Notes: a model not told the origin generated them from the letters alone. A stretch of 64,000 bases of DNA from an uncultured Pelagibacteraceae bacterium (GCA_902604975.1 CACLAY010000002.1:62001-126000), one strand, 5' to 3'; counted from the stretch's first letter, positions 52,036 to 63,217 are shown. Translations and numbers: made by a program.

Positions 52036-52503
52036 AATTTTTTTTACCTCTTCTTGAATTTTCTCGTATACGTGTAGTTTAAATTCTACCACAAGTTCAG
52101 TAATTTTATCTGGATCTACCCATTTCCATTCAAGAAATTCTGGATGTTTTGTTTTAATATTAATTTCTTTTTCATCACCATTAAATCTCATTACATACCA
52201 TTGTTGTTTTTGACCTTTAAATTTACCTTTCCAAATAATTCCTAATAATTCATTTGGTAAAAGGTAAGTAAGTAAGCCGTCTATTTTTTTTATTAAACTT
52301 ACTGATTTAATACTAGTTTCTTCTTTTAATTCTCTAATTGCAGCTTCATAAAAGTCTTCACCCTTATCAACACCACCTTGTGGCATTTGCCAAAAGTTTT
52401 TTTTATTATCTATTCTTTTTGCAACAAAAATTTTATTTTCTTTATTTAAAACAACTATTCCAACACCACTTCTAAGTGGTAAATTTTTATATTTTTCTTT
52501 CAT
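52024..52503 (-). CDS. rppH: RNA pyrophosphohydrolase RppH (Nudix)
   Basis: A 159-residue Nudix hydrolase that removes pyrophosphate from mRNA 5' ends and starts decay. The complete Nudix box GGVDKGEDFYEAAIRELKEET is at about residues 42-62, preceded by FWQMPQGG, which is typical of RppH/NudH. The start RSGVGIVVLNKENKIFVAKR fits. It is the last gene of the minus-strand rplU-to-rppH run and overlaps the end of atpC by 12 bases. Confidence 0.93.
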   Translation of the reverse strand: MKEKYKNLPLRSGVGIVVLNKENKIFVAKRIDNKKNFWQMPQGGVDKGEDFYEAAIRELKEETSIKSVSLIKKIDGLLTYLLPNELLGIIWKGKFKGQKQQWYVMRFNGDEKEINIKTKHPEFLEWKWVDPDKITELVVEFKLHVYEKIQEEVKKILVN

Positions 52504-52504
52504 T

Positions 52505-53647
52505 TTAGCCGTTTAAAAGCTCTAGAGCAAATTGAAGTTGATTGTCTGTATCAGTATTAAACCTAAAGTCGTCAGATCCTTCAGCTATCTCAATATCGGG
52601 AGAGACACCTATTTCTGAAATAGATTTTCCAGATGGAAGATAATATTTTGATACAGTCAATCTTATTGCACCTTTATTTTTGAGAGGTATGATTGATTGC
52701 ACAGAACCTTTGCCATAGCTATTTTCTCCAATTATTATTGCTCTTTTGTGATCCTTAAGTGCGCCTGCAACAATTTCAGATGCAGATGCTGAACCATAAT
52801 TTATTAAGACAACAATTGTATTTCCATCTAATATATCACCTTTTCTTGCAAAGAATTTTCTACTTTCATATTTTCTTTTACTTTTTGTTGAAACAATTTC
52901 TCCACTATCTATAAAAAAATCTGTAATTTTAATTGCCTGAGAAAGTAGTCCACCAGGATTATTTCTTAAATCTAAAATATAATTTTTAACATTTTCATTT
53001 TTTTTAAACTCTCTAATTTTATCTTTAATTTGATCACTGCTGTTTTCATTAAAAGAGGTAAGTCTTAAATAACCAGTTTGATTATCTAATATCTCAGATT
53101 TTACTGATGATACTTTAATTTTTTCTCTAGTAATATTAAAAACTAATGCTTTTCGTTCACCCCTTCTTCTAACTGTTATTTCAATATCTGATCCAACTGG
53201 ACCCCTCATTATGTCAACTGCTTCACTTAAAGATTTGCCTTGAACCTGAATATCATTAATTCTAACAATGTAATCACCAGCTTTAACTCCTGCTTCAGCA
53301 GCAGGTGAATCGTCCATAGGTGTTATTACCTTTATTACCCCAGCTTCCATACTTACTTCAATTCCAAGCCCTCCGAATTCTCCACTCGTTTCTGTTTGCA
53401 TACTTTGATACGAATCCGGTGACATATAAGCAGAATAAGGATCTAAGGATTGAAGAACACCATTGATTGCAGCATCCATTGCATCACTTTGGTTCACCTC
53501 ATCAACAAATTCTTTATTAATTTTATCTAAGACTTCTGAAAAAACATCTATTTTTTTATAAATATCATTCTCTTCTGATGCGCTAACAATATTATTAACG
53601 AAAAAAAAAATAAATAATGATGAAAAAAATGTTTTAAGTTTTTTCAT
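52505..53647 (-). CDS. ctpA: C-terminal processing peptidase CtpA (S41)
   Basis: A 380-residue periplasmic serine protease. Residues 1-23 are a Sec signal (KKLKTFFSSLFIFFFVNNIVSA). A PDZ domain (GGLGIEVSMEAGVIKVITPMDDSPAAEAGVKAGD, about residues 92-126) follows. The catalytic domain has the nucleophile in INYGSASASEIVAGAL and the lysine in GENSYGKGSVQ (about 25 residues on). It is shorter than some alphaproteobacterial CtpA (about 440). It shares one base with rsfS; rlmH and the EnvC-like gene that often lie between are missing. Confidence 0.93.
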   Translation of the reverse strand: MKKLKTFFSSLFIFFFVNNIVSASEENDIYKKIDVFSEVLDKINKEFVDEVNQSDAMDAAINGVLQSLDPYSAYMSPDSYQSMQTETSGEFGGLGIEVSMEAGVIKVITPMDDSPAAEAGVKAGDYIVRINDIQVQGKSLSEAVDIMRGPVGSDIEITVRRRGERKALVFNITREKIKVSSVKSEILDNQTGYLRLTSFNENSSDQIKDKIREFKKNENVKNYILDLRNNPGGLLSQAIKITDFFIDSGEIVSTKSKRKYESRKFFARKGDILDGNTIVVLINYGSASASEIVAGALKDHKRAIIIGENSYGKGSVQSIIPLKNKGAIRLTVSKYYLPSGKSISEIGVSPDIEIAEGSDDFRFNTDTDNQLQFALELLNG

Positions 53648-53997
53648 TATATAATTACTTTTTCTTTAGGAATTAATTCAGACCATATTTTTTCTAATTC
53701 ATAAAATTTTCTTTTTTCAGGATTGAAAATATGAATAATAAGGTCTATTCCATCGACAAGTTTCCAATCGCTACTTTCTCTTCCTTCAATTTTACAATTG
53801 TTTACACCATTTTTTTTTAAGTATTCATATACTTGTTCTGATAAAGCCTGGATATGTCTAGAGGATGTTCCACTAGCAATTATCATTTGATCTGCTATTG
53901 ATGATTTTCCATCTAAATCTATTGAAACAATATCTAAGGCTTTATTTGCATCTAAAAGATTGACTACATCTTTGTGAAGAGAAGAGATTTTGTCCAT
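53647..53997 (-). CDS. rsfS: Ribosomal silencing factor RsfS
   Basis: A 116-residue protein that binds L14 and blocks subunit joining when nutrients are short. The core DIVSIDLDGKSSIADQMIIASGTSSRHIQAL and the C-terminal GRESSDWKLVDGIDLIIHIF are diagnostic. It lies 17 bases after nadD, the usual neighbour, and shares one base with ctpA. Confidence 0.95.
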   Translation of the reverse strand: MDKISSLHKDVVNLLDANKALDIVSIDLDGKSSIADQMIIASGTSSRHIQALSEQVYEYLKKNGVNNCKIEGRESSDWKLVDGIDLIIHIFNPEKRKFYELEKIWSELIPKEKVII

Positions 53998-54014
53998 TAA
54001 TTATGAAAAGAGTA

Positions 54015-54551
54015 TCAAATTTTTCTTAATTTAGAAGATGAAATATTGACCTTATTAAATTTTATAAATTTTAAGCTTTTTTTGCTGTATTTTTTAAAGG
54101 TTCTAGAACTTAATGATTTAGACTTATATCTGTCTCTATCAAATACAAGAATATTACAAATTGATGAAATTAAATCAGAATTTTTCCATTTATGAAAATT
54201 AATCAAACTATCCGCTCCCATTATGAAATAAATGTCAGTATTTTTATTATTTTTTTTTATATATTTTATCAGGTCAACTGTCCTATTAGATTTAATTTTA
54301 TCCTCAAAATATTTTACTTTTATAAATGGATATACTTGAGTAAATTTTTTTGCAAAATTTATTCTTTTATTTAAACTTAAACTACTTTCATCTTTAAATG
54401 GATTTTTTTTGGTAACTGCCCAAATAATCTTGTCAATACCAAATCTTTTTTTAGCCTCTTTAGAGATACTTAAATGACCTTTATGCGCTGGATCAAAGGT
54501 TCCTCCAAGAATACCAATTTTTTTTTTATTTTCTCGTTTGTCCAGATCCAT
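54015..54551 (-). CDS. nadD: Nicotinate-nucleotide adenylyltransferase
   Basis: A 178-residue enzyme that makes deamido-NAD. The nucleotidyltransferase motif GGTFDPAHKGHLS (HxGH) is near the N-terminus, IIWAVTKKNPFK follows, and ISSSKLR is the late ISSTxIR-like motif. The protein stops two residues after that motif, a little earlier than usual. The frame is open back to an ATG at 54575 (8 more residues, also at 54560); I chose 54551 because family members begin close to the GGTFDP strand. All choices overlap the end of proA. Confidence 0.88.
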   Translation of the reverse strand: MDLDKRENKKKIGILGGTFDPAHKGHLSISKEAKKRFGIDKIIWAVTKKNPFKDESSLSLNKRINFAKKFTQVYPFIKVKYFEDKIKSNRTVDLIKYIKKNNKNTDIYFIMGADSLINFHKWKNSDLISSICNILVFDRDRYKSKSLSSRTFKKYSKKSLKFIKFNKVNISSSKLRKI

Positions 54552-55769
54552 ATATCTCATATTTATAACTGACAAGCTGGTTTAGACCAACTGGACCTCT
54601 TGGTGGAAGTTTATTTGTTGAAATTCCAACTTCCCCTCCAAAACCAAATTCTCCTCCATCAGCATACTGTGTTGAAGAATTGTGAATAGCAATCGAACTT
54701 TTAATATTTTTTATAAAAAATTTTGCAGAAATTTTATTATTTGTAATTATCGCATCAGTATGCATTGTTCCATATTTATTAATATGATTTACTGCTTCAT
54801 TAATATTATTTACTAGTTTTACAGAAATTTTTGCAGATAAATGTTCCTTCGACCATGTTTTATTATTTGCTAATCTTGAATTTCCGTTAAACAATTTATA
54901 AATTTTTCTATCAGCATAAATAGAACAACCTCTCTTAGTGAGTTCATTTAATATCTCATCTACATTTTTAGATTTATTTTTATGTATTAAAAGTGTCTCG
55001 GTAGCTCCACAAATACTAGAATTACGCAATTTGGCATTGATTAATATTTTTTTTGCCATTGAAAGATTTGCATCTTTATCAATATAAGTATGACACATAC
55101 CTTCAAGGTGTCCAATGACAGGAACAGAGGACAAATCTTGAACTTTTTTTACAAGACTTTTTCCACCTCTTGGAATAATAACATCTATATATTTTGACAT
55201 TTTTGACAGCATGTAGTCGACCAATTTTCTATTTTTATTCTCTATAAACTGAACAAAATTCTTATTTATTTTGTATTTTTCTAATGATTTTCTAAAAAGA
55301 TTAGCTAAAATTTTATTACTAAAGTAAGCCTCTGATCCTCCTCTTAATATTACGCAGTTCCCAGATTTAAAACATAGTGTAGATACATCCGAAGTAACAT
55401 TTGGTCTACTTTCATAAATTACACCAATAATACCTATTGGAATTGATACTTTCTTGAGTTTTAAACCGTTTGGTCTTTTCCAGGTTTCTATATCAACATC
55501 TACTGGATCCTTAAATTTTGCAATAGTTTCAATTGATTTAATAATTGAGCTTATTTTGTAATTATTAAGAGCAAGTCTTTTAATTAAATTTTCTTTAAGT
55601 TTTTTAGATTTGGCTATTTTTATATCTTTTGTGTTTTCGACTAAAATTTTATTTTGGTTTTTTTTAATAAGTTTAATGTAATAATTTAATACTTTATTTT
55701 TTTTTTTACTACTTATTTTGTTTTGAAAAGCAATTTTCGCATTTGTACCAATTTTTTCTAAGTTTTTAC

Positions 55770-55773
<4 letters not shown>
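54526..55773 (-). CDS. proA: Glutamate-5-semialdehyde dehydrogenase (gamma-glutamyl phosphate reductase)
   Basis: A 415-residue NADP enzyme of proline synthesis. It has IGVIYESRPNVTSDVSTLCFKSGNCVILRGGSEA, the catalytic cysteine in SSICGATETLLIH (about residue 254) and the C-terminal TMHTDAIITN and GEFGFGGEVGISTNKLPPRGPVGL. It overlaps proB by 4 bases and the nadD start region by tens of bases. The middle is unusually Lys/Asn-rich, as expected for this base composition. Confidence 0.96.
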
Positions 55774-57864
<2,091 letters not shown>

Positions 57865-57879
57865 TTAATTAGCTGTTTA

Positions 57880-58134
57880 CTAATTAGGCTTTACTGATAC
57901 GTAAGTTCTGTCTGATTTACTTTTTTTAAAAACTACTTTTCCTTTAACAACAGAAAAAATTGAGTGGTCTTTACCCATTCCAACATTTTCCCCAGGAAAA
58001 ATTTTAGTGCCTCGTTGTCTTACAATAATATTTCCAGGTATTACTAATTCACCACCATATTTTTTCACACCTAGTCTTCGGCCTGCACTATCTCTTCCGT
58101 TTCTCGATGATCCACCTGCTTTTTTTGTTGCCAT
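57880..58134 (-). CDS. rpmA: 50S ribosomal protein bL27
   Basis: An 84-residue protein starting [20 protein letters not shown], then [22 protein letters not shown] and [13 protein letters not shown]. It is full length. It begins directly at MATKKAGG, so no N-terminal processing peptide is present. It is 11 bases after rplU. Confidence 0.98.
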   Translation of the reverse strand: MATKKAGGSSRNGRDSAGRRLGVKKYGGELVIPGNIIVRQRGTKIFPGENVGMGKDHSIFSVVKGKVVFKKSKSDRTYVSVKPN

Positions 58135-58145
58135 AAATTACCTAT

Positions 58146-58556
58146 TTATTTTGAAGCCTCAGTTTTTTCTTTTTTAGCTTCTTTAACTACAACTTCGCTT
58201 TTTTTCATCTTTTCAGCCTCTGATAAAACTTTACCATCTTTTGAAAAAATTTTGTTAATTCTAATTAGTGAATACTGTTGTCTGTGCCCGTTTTTACGTC
58301 TTGAATTTTTTCTTCTTCTTTTTTTAAAAATTAGAACAGTTCTTTCTTTGCCATTTTTTAATAGTTCAGCTTCAACTTTCGCACCATCTACAGTTGGTGC
58401 ACCTAATTCAATGCTCTTATCATCTCCATAAGCTAAAATTTCTTTAAATTCAACTTTAGTGGATGGATTTGACTCAGCTAATTTTTCTATTTTAATTATT
58501 TCACCAGCTGAGACTTTGTACTGTTTTCCACCTGTTTCTATAACTGCGTATGACAT
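58146..58556 (-). CDS. rplU: 50S ribosomal protein bL21
   Basis: A 136-residue protein; the core is about 103. It starts MSYAVIETGGKQYKVSAGEII and has KKRRRKNSRRKNGHRQQYSLIRI. The last 30 or so residues (SEAEKMKKSEVVVKEAKKEKTEASK) form a charged Lys/Glu/Ala tail, a milder version of the tails on bS16 and bL19. It is the first gene of the rplU-rpmA-obgE-proBA-nadD-rsfS-ctpA-rppH run, with a good promoter upstream. Confidence 0.97.
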   Translation of the reverse strand: MSYAVIETGGKQYKVSAGEIIKIEKLAESNPSTKVEFKEILAYGDDKSIELGAPTVDGAKVEAELLKNGKERTVLIFKKRRRKNSRRKNGHRQQYSLIRINKIFSKDGKVLSEAEKMKKSEVVVKEAKKEKTEASK

Positions 58557-58583
58557 TAATGATCCTAATTTTTAATTATCAGC

Positions 58584-58611
58584 AATATAGTCAGGGCCTT
58601 ATTTTAGTCAA
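58584..58611 (-). promoter_or_regulatory. Promoter of the rplU operon
   Basis: On the minus strand TTGACT (58606-58611) and TATATT (58584-58589) are 16 bases apart, 28 bases before the rplU start. This is one of the best sigma-70-like pairs in the window. It lies in the 65-base gap between gloB and rplU. Confidence 0.6.
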
Positions 58612-58621
58612 GCTGAATAAG

Positions 58622-59341
58622 CTAGAAATTATCCTTTAAATCTCTCAATTTTGAAAAGTTTTCAACATTTTTTGATCTTAAAAAAATATTAGTTTGAAGC
58701 TCCTCTTCAAGTGTCGATGGAATAGTTGGCTGACCTTTGGCCAGTCTATTTTTTATAAACTCAATTTTCGAAATTAAAGCTTTATTCTCTGGATCGTGTT
58801 TTAGGCAAAAATCTGAATTTTTTAATGTATATTCATGTCCACAATAAATTTCTGTCTCAATTGGCAAATTCTTTAACAACTGCAAAGAATTAAACATCTG
58901 TTCATGAGTGCCCTCAAACACTCTTCCACAACCTAATGAAAATAATGTATCTCCAGAAAATAATGCATTTTCATTAAAAAAATAGAAACATATATGGCCT
59001 AAAGTATGTCCTGGAATATGAAAAACTTTTGCTTCAAATATACCGTCTTTCCAAGTTTCATCATTTTTTAAAGATATATCTATTTCAGGTATTCTATGCT
59101 TATCTTCATTAAAACCTATAACCTTAGCATTATATAATTTCTTGAGCTCTTTATTGCCTCCAACGTGATCATAATGATGGTGAGTGTTCATTATAAATTT
59201 TAATTTTAGATTAAGACTTTCAATTTTATTTATAATAGGCTTTGCTTCACTAGGATCTATTACAATGCTAGACTTTGTTAACTCATCAATTAATAAATAT
59301 GAAAAATTATCTTCTAAACATTTTATAATTTCTATTTTCAT
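58622..59341 (-). CDS. gloB: Hydroxyacylglutathione hydrolase (glyoxalase II)
   Basis: A 239-residue metallo-beta-lactamase-fold enzyme that hydrolyses S-lactoylglutathione. The metal motif THHHYDHVGG is at about residues 53-62, then HIPGHTLGHICF, FSGDTLFSLGCGRVFEGT and YCGHEYT. The C-terminal substrate domain ends EEELQTNIFLRS. It lies one base after metW and is probably read from the same SAM-controlled transcript. Confidence 0.95.
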   Translation of the reverse strand: MKIEIIKCLEDNFSYLLIDELTKSSIVIDPSEAKPIINKIESLNLKLKFIMNTHHHYDHVGGNKELKKLYNAKVIGFNEDKHRIPEIDISLKNDETWKDGIFEAKVFHIPGHTLGHICFYFFNENALFSGDTLFSLGCGRVFEGTHEQMFNSLQLLKNLPIETEIYCGHEYTLKNSDFCLKHDPENKALISKIEFIKNRLAKGQPTIPSTLEEELQTNIFLRSKNVENFSKLRDLKDNF

Positions 59342-59342
59342 T

Positions 59343-59939
59343 TTACTTTTCTAATAAAAAAATACCTAATTCAGATATTAGGTTTTTATATTTTAAATTT
59401 GAAGTTGTAATATTTGAAATTTTCTCTCCATTTAAAGAAATTGATTTATAAATATTAACTCTTTTGTTGTTACAAAAATTATAAAAATCTTGAATTGTAC
59501 ACATATGTAGGTTGGGAGTATTATACCATTGATAAGGTAAATTATTTGTAACTGGCATTTCTCCTTTTAATAGTAAATCTAGTCTAACTTTCCAATGTCC
59601 GAAATTTGGAATTGTAACAATTACCTTTTTTCCCACTCGCAATAAATTTTCAATGACGTTTTCTGGGCTCATAAATGCTTGAAGAGTTTGACTTAGTATT
59701 ACGTAATCAAATGATAAATCTGGAAATTGCTTTAAATCATTCTCTGCGTCACCTTCAATAACAGCTAAACCATTAGATAAACATTTTTTTACTTTTTCTT
59801 TAGAAATTTCAAGTCCTCTAACATCTACCACTTTATTTTTTGATAGATATTCCATCAAAATTCCATCACCACATCCAACGTCCAAGACTCTTGATTTTTC
59901 CTGAATAAACTTGGAAATAACCTTAAATTCTTCTTTCAT
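59343..59939 (-). CDS. metW: Methionine biosynthesis protein MetW
   Basis: A 198-residue methyltransferase-fold protein. VLDVGCGDGILMEYLSKNKVVDVRGLEI is the SAM-binding glycine loop, and LQAFMSPENVIENLLRVGKKVIVTIPNFGHWKVRLDLLLKGEMPV is diagnostic of MetW. It works together with MetX in homoserine acylation in many proteobacteria. Its start overlaps the end of metX by 17 bases. Confidence 0.95.
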   Translation of the reverse strand: MKEEFKVISKFIQEKSRVLDVGCGDGILMEYLSKNKVVDVRGLEISKEKVKKCLSNGLAVIEGDAENDLKQFPDLSFDYVILSQTLQAFMSPENVIENLLRVGKKVIVTIPNFGHWKVRLDLLLKGEMPVTNNLPYQWYNTPNLHMCTIQDFYNFCNNKRVNIYKSISLNGEKISNITTSNLKYKNLISELGIFLLEK

Positions 59940-61056
59940 TAATATTAGAATAAGTTGTATTTAAATAATTTTTAATAGTACTTAAAAAATCTGGTACGTC
60001 TAACAAAAAGGAATCGTGGCCTTTGTCAGTTTTAATTTCTACAAAACCAACATCGGCACCAATTGCATTAAGCGCTATTACAATATCTTTATTCTCAGAG
60101 GTTGGGTATAACCAATCAGAAGTAAAGGAAATAATGAAAAATTTTGTTTTGGTATCTTTAAATGCTTTGGAAAGGTTTCCTCCAAATTGTTTAGTTAAAT
60201 CAAAATAATCCATTGCTCTAGTGATATATAAATAACTATTTGCATCGAATCTATCTACAAATACAGAACCTTGATATCTCAAATAACTCTCAATTTGAAA
60301 GTCAGCATCAAATCCAAATTTTAAATCAGATCTTTCTTGAAGATTCCTTCCAAACTTTTCTTGTAAACCTTGTTTTGATAAATAAGTGATATGAGCAGCC
60401 ATCCTAGCAACAGCCAAACCTTTATCTGGATTTGTTGATTTTTCATCATACGATCCCTCTTTCCAATTGCTATCAGACATTATTGCTTGTCTTCCAAGTT
60501 CATTAAAAGCAATATTTTGAGCTGAATGACTAGATGTACAAGCAATTGGTAAAGCTACTCTAGCCTTATTTGGAAAGTTTGATACGAATTGTAAAACTTG
60601 CATTCCACCCATGGAGCCGCCAGCAACTGCAAATAATTTTTCTATTTTTAAGTAATCTAATAGATTGTATTGAGCGTTAACCATATCGTTAATTGTAATT
60701 ACAGGAAAATTTGTACCTATAGGTTTATTGGTCAAAGGATCAATAGTTCCTGGTCCGTAGGATCCCATACATCCACCAATGACATTCGCACATATAACAA
60801 AAAATTTATCTGTATCGAATGACTTGCCTGGACCAACTGCATAGTTCCACCAACCCTCTTTTTTTGTAATTGGATTGATGCCTGAAGCATACTGGTCGCC
60901 AGTTAGCGCATGAAAAATTAATATAGCATTATCTTTCTTCTCATTAAGATTTCCATATGTCTCATAAGCTAAAGGAAAGTTAGATATTTCTTTGCCACAA
61001 TCAAGTTTAAGAGTTTTCTCAATAATTATATTTTTCATTTTATTTAAATCGCTCAT
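59923..61056 (-). CDS. metX: Homoserine O-acyltransferase MetX
   Basis: A 377-residue alpha/beta-hydrolase-fold enzyme that acylates homoserine, the first committed step to methionine. It has ALTGDQYASG, NVIGGCMGSYGPGTIDP, the nucleophile elbow AVAGGSMGGMQVLQF (Ser near residue 146), the acid in SFTSDWLYPT and the His in DKGHDSFLLD. A second in-frame ATG at 61038 would remove six residues. There is no clear ribosome binding site. A SAM-II riboswitch and a promoter lie upstream on the minus strand. Confidence 0.96.
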   Translation of the reverse strand: MSDLNKMKNIIIEKTLKLDCGKEISNFPLAYETYGNLNEKKDNAILIFHALTGDQYASGINPITKKEGWWNYAVGPGKSFDTDKFFVICANVIGGCMGSYGPGTIDPLTNKPIGTNFPVITINDMVNAQYNLLDYLKIEKLFAVAGGSMGGMQVLQFVSNFPNKARVALPIACTSSHSAQNIAFNELGRQAIMSDSNWKEGSYDEKSTNPDKGLAVARMAAHITYLSKQGLQEKFGRNLQERSDLKFGFDADFQIESYLRYQGSVFVDRFDANSYLYITRAMDYFDLTKQFGGNLSKAFKDTKTKFFIISFTSDWLYPTSENKDIVIALNAIGADVGFVEIKTDKGHDSFLLDVPDFLSTIKNYLNTTYSNINERRI

Positions 61057-61089
61057 AAAAATTTTGCTGAAATGAATTGTGAGAAAAAA

Positions 61090-61142
61090 AACTTATTTAG
61101 CAGGTTTTTTAAAGCGCTCGCAATTCAGTTAAATCAGCGCAA
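61090..61142 (-). promoter_or_regulatory. SAM-II riboswitch upstream of metX
   Basis: Read on the minus strand from 61140, GCGCTGATTTAACTGAATTG, then CGAGCGC, an A-rich linker, and GCTAAATAAG ending at 61092. Helix P1 is GCGCT with AGCGC. The GATTTAAC, ATTGC and GCTAAA elements that form the SAM-binding pseudoknot match the metX SAM-II RNA known from Sargasso Sea metagenomic DNA, as I remember it. It lies about 35 bases before the metX ATG. A run of eight U follows the pseudoknot at once (61084-61091). Confidence 0.93.
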
Positions 61143-61148
61143 AAAGCT

Positions 61149-61175
61149 TTTATAAGATAGCTTTTTAGATGTCAA
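61149..61175 (-). promoter_or_regulatory. Candidate metX promoter
   Basis: On the minus strand TTGACA (61170-61175) is a perfect -35 and TATAAA (61149-61154) a -10, but the 15-base spacing is short. It would start transcription near 61142, at the first base of the riboswitch, which supports it. The region also forms an AAAAAGC/GCTTTTT hairpin. Confidence 0.45.
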
Positions 61176-61239
61176 TTTTTTTTGAATTATTGATTGTATT
61201 ATCTAATTATCTGACTATTTATTAATAAAACTAAGCAAC

Positions 61240-62325
61240 ATGAATACTCCATTATTTAGAAAATTAAACCTAGAGGCCTACAAGCCTGGAAGATCATTCT
61301 TAAATAAAAAAAAAAGTATTATAAAACTATCAGCTAATGAATCAGCCTTAGGCATGAGTAAAAATGCTAATAAAGCAATAATAAAATTCAAAAATAATAT
61401 ATCAAAGTATCCGGATGGGAAATTTAAGGAATTAACATTCACAATTTCAAAAAAATACAATTGCAAGCAAAATCAGATTATCTGTGGATCTGGATCTGAC
61501 GAAATTATTCAAATGCTTTGTCAGTTATTTTTGAACAAAGGAGACGAAGTAGTCGTACCTGAGTACAGTTTTTTAATGTACAGAATTTATGCAAAAATAG
61601 TAGGAGCAAAAGTTATATTTTCTAAAGAAAAAAATTTTAAAGTATCAAATGATGAAATTATAAAAAAAACAACTAATAGAACTAAGATTGTATTTATAGC
61701 TAATCCAAATAATCCTACAGGTACATATATTTCTAAAAATCAACTGTTAGAGCTAAGGAAGCGATTAAATAAAAAAATTTTATTGGTAGTTGATGATGCA
61801 TATTTTGAATATATGTTAAATAAAGATTATAGATCAGGCCTGGAACTTTTTAAAAATCAAAATAACGTATTTATATTAAGAACTTTTTCAAAAATTTATG
61901 GTCTTGCATCTCTAAGAGTTGGATGGGGTTATGGAAGTAAGAAAATTGTAGATGCTTTATATAAAATTAAACCACCATTTAATGTAAATAAGATAGCACA
62001 GGAATGTGCAGTTGAGTCTCTTAAAGATAAAAGTTTTATAAAAAAATCTGTAAAACATAATTTAGATTGGGCTATTAAAATAAAAAAAATAATGAATTCT
62101 TATAGCATTCAAACAAATGAAATTGGACCAAATTTTTTTCTTTTAGATTTTAAACGTTGTGAATTAAATGCAAGCTTTGTTGAAAAAAATCTTGAAAAAT
62201 CAGGAATTATTCTTAGAGAGATGAATTCGTATGGTATTAAAAATTGCTTAAGGCTTACAATTGGAAATGTGAAAGAAAATATACTTTTTATTAAACAGAT
62301 GAAAAAAATTTTTAAAAATGTTTAA
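61240..62325 (+). CDS. hisC: Histidinol-phosphate/aromatic aminotransferase
   Basis: A 361-residue pyridoxal-phosphate enzyme. It begins with the usual YKPGRS and KLSANESALG, has KYPDG, CGSGSDEIIQMLCQ, IANPNNPTGTYI and the PLP lysine in RTFSKIYGLASLRVGWG (about residue 219). It is followed by tyrA with an 8-base overlap, an arrangement in which such HisC homologues often serve as aromatic aminotransferases. Whether it also makes histidine cannot be told here. Confidence 0.92.
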   Translation: MNTPLFRKLNLEAYKPGRSFLNKKKSIIKLSANESALGMSKNANKAIIKFKNNISKYPDGKFKELTFTISKKYNCKQNQIICGSGSDEIIQMLCQLFLNKGDEVVVPEYSFLMYRIYAKIVGAKVIFSKEKNFKVSNDEIIKKTTNRTKIVFIANPNNPTGTYISKNQLLELRKRLNKKILLVVDDAYFEYMLNKDYRSGLELFKNQNNVFILRTFSKIYGLASLRVGWGYGSKKIVDALYKIKPPFNVNKIAQECAVESLKDKSFIKKSVKHNLDWAIKIKKIMNSYSIQTNEIGPNFFLLDFKRCELNASFVEKNLEKSGIILREMNSYGIKNCLRLTIGNVKENILFIKQMKKIFKNV

Positions 62326-63217
62326 AAATATATTAATCATTGGTTGTGGATTAATTGGATCTTCAATTTTAAGAGCATCTATAAATAAAAAAACTTCTAA
62401 AAACTTTTTTGTCTTCGAAAAATCAAAAAAAAATATTAGAGAAATCAAAAAAATAAATAAAAAAATAATTATTTTAAAGAAATTAGATAATAAAATCTCA
62501 GATAGTGATCTTATTATACTTGCAACTCCGATGAGTCAGTATGAAAGAGTTATCCCCTATTTAAATAAGTATTTAAGTAAAAAATCTTTAATTACCGATG
62601 TAGGCTCCACAAAGGAAAATATTAGAAAATTAAAAAATAATTTCCTCTCAAAGTCACTTGACTGGATTATGAGTCATCCGATATCTGGATCAGAGGTAAG
62701 TGGACCAAAGTTTGGAAGTGAAAGTCTATTTATTAATAAATGGTGTATAGTTTTTAGTGACAAAAACAAAATTAAACAAAAAAAATTGGTAAATTTTTGG
62801 AAAAAGATTGGTTCTAAAGTAATAATTATGGATGAGAAAGTTCACGATAAGATATTTTCAATTACAAGCCATTTACCCCACTTAATAGCTTACAATTTAA
62901 TAAAGACCGCCCAAGATTTTCAAAAAACTCAAAAAAAAGATGTAATTAAATTTAGTGCGGGAGGGTTAAGAGATTTTTCAAGGATAGCTGCATCAAATGA
63001 AATAATGTGGAGAGATATTTTTTTTAATAACAAAAAAAATGTTGTTAGTGCAATAAACTTATTTATCAAAAATTTAAAATCTTTTAAAAAAAATATTGAA
63101 AATTTAGATGACAATACATTGAGAAAAAAATTAGTAAATTCAAAAAAAGTAAGACAGCAAATATTGAATTTAAAACAAGATGTAGCGAAACCAGATTTTG
63201 GAAGAGATCAAAACTAA
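62318..63217 (+). CDS. tyrA: Prephenate/arogenate dehydrogenase TyrA
   Basis: A 299-residue NAD(P) dehydrogenase of tyrosine synthesis. It has the dinucleotide motif IIGCGLIGSSILRAS, LATPMSQYERVI, TDVGSTKENI, HPISGSEVSGPKFG, and the catalytic-region HDKIFSITSHLPHLIAYNL. It has no fused chorismate mutase. It overlaps hisC by 8 bases and the end of the convergent peptidase gene by 4 bases. Very Lys/Asn-rich. Confidence 0.92.
   Translation: MFKNILIIGCGLIGSSILRASINKKTSKNFFVFEKSKKNIREIKKINKKIIILKKLDNKISDSDLIILATPMSQYERVIPYLNKYLSKKSLITDVGSTKENIRKLKNNFLSKSLDWIMSHPISGSEVSGPKFGSESLFINKWCIVFSDKNKIKQKKLVNFWKKIGSKVIIMDEKVHDKIFSITSHLPHLIAYNLIKTAQDFQKTQKKDVIKFSAGGLRDFSRIAASNEIMWRDIFFNNKKNVVSAINLFIKNLKSFKKNIENLDDNTLRKKLVNSKKVRQQILNLKQDVAKPDFGRDQN

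Noticed and set aside
61141-61167. AAAAAGC...GCTTTTT hairpin as a terminator for hisC-side or metX-side transcription
   Set aside because: Its loop holds the likely metX -10 box and no operon ends there, so the pairing is probably incidental.
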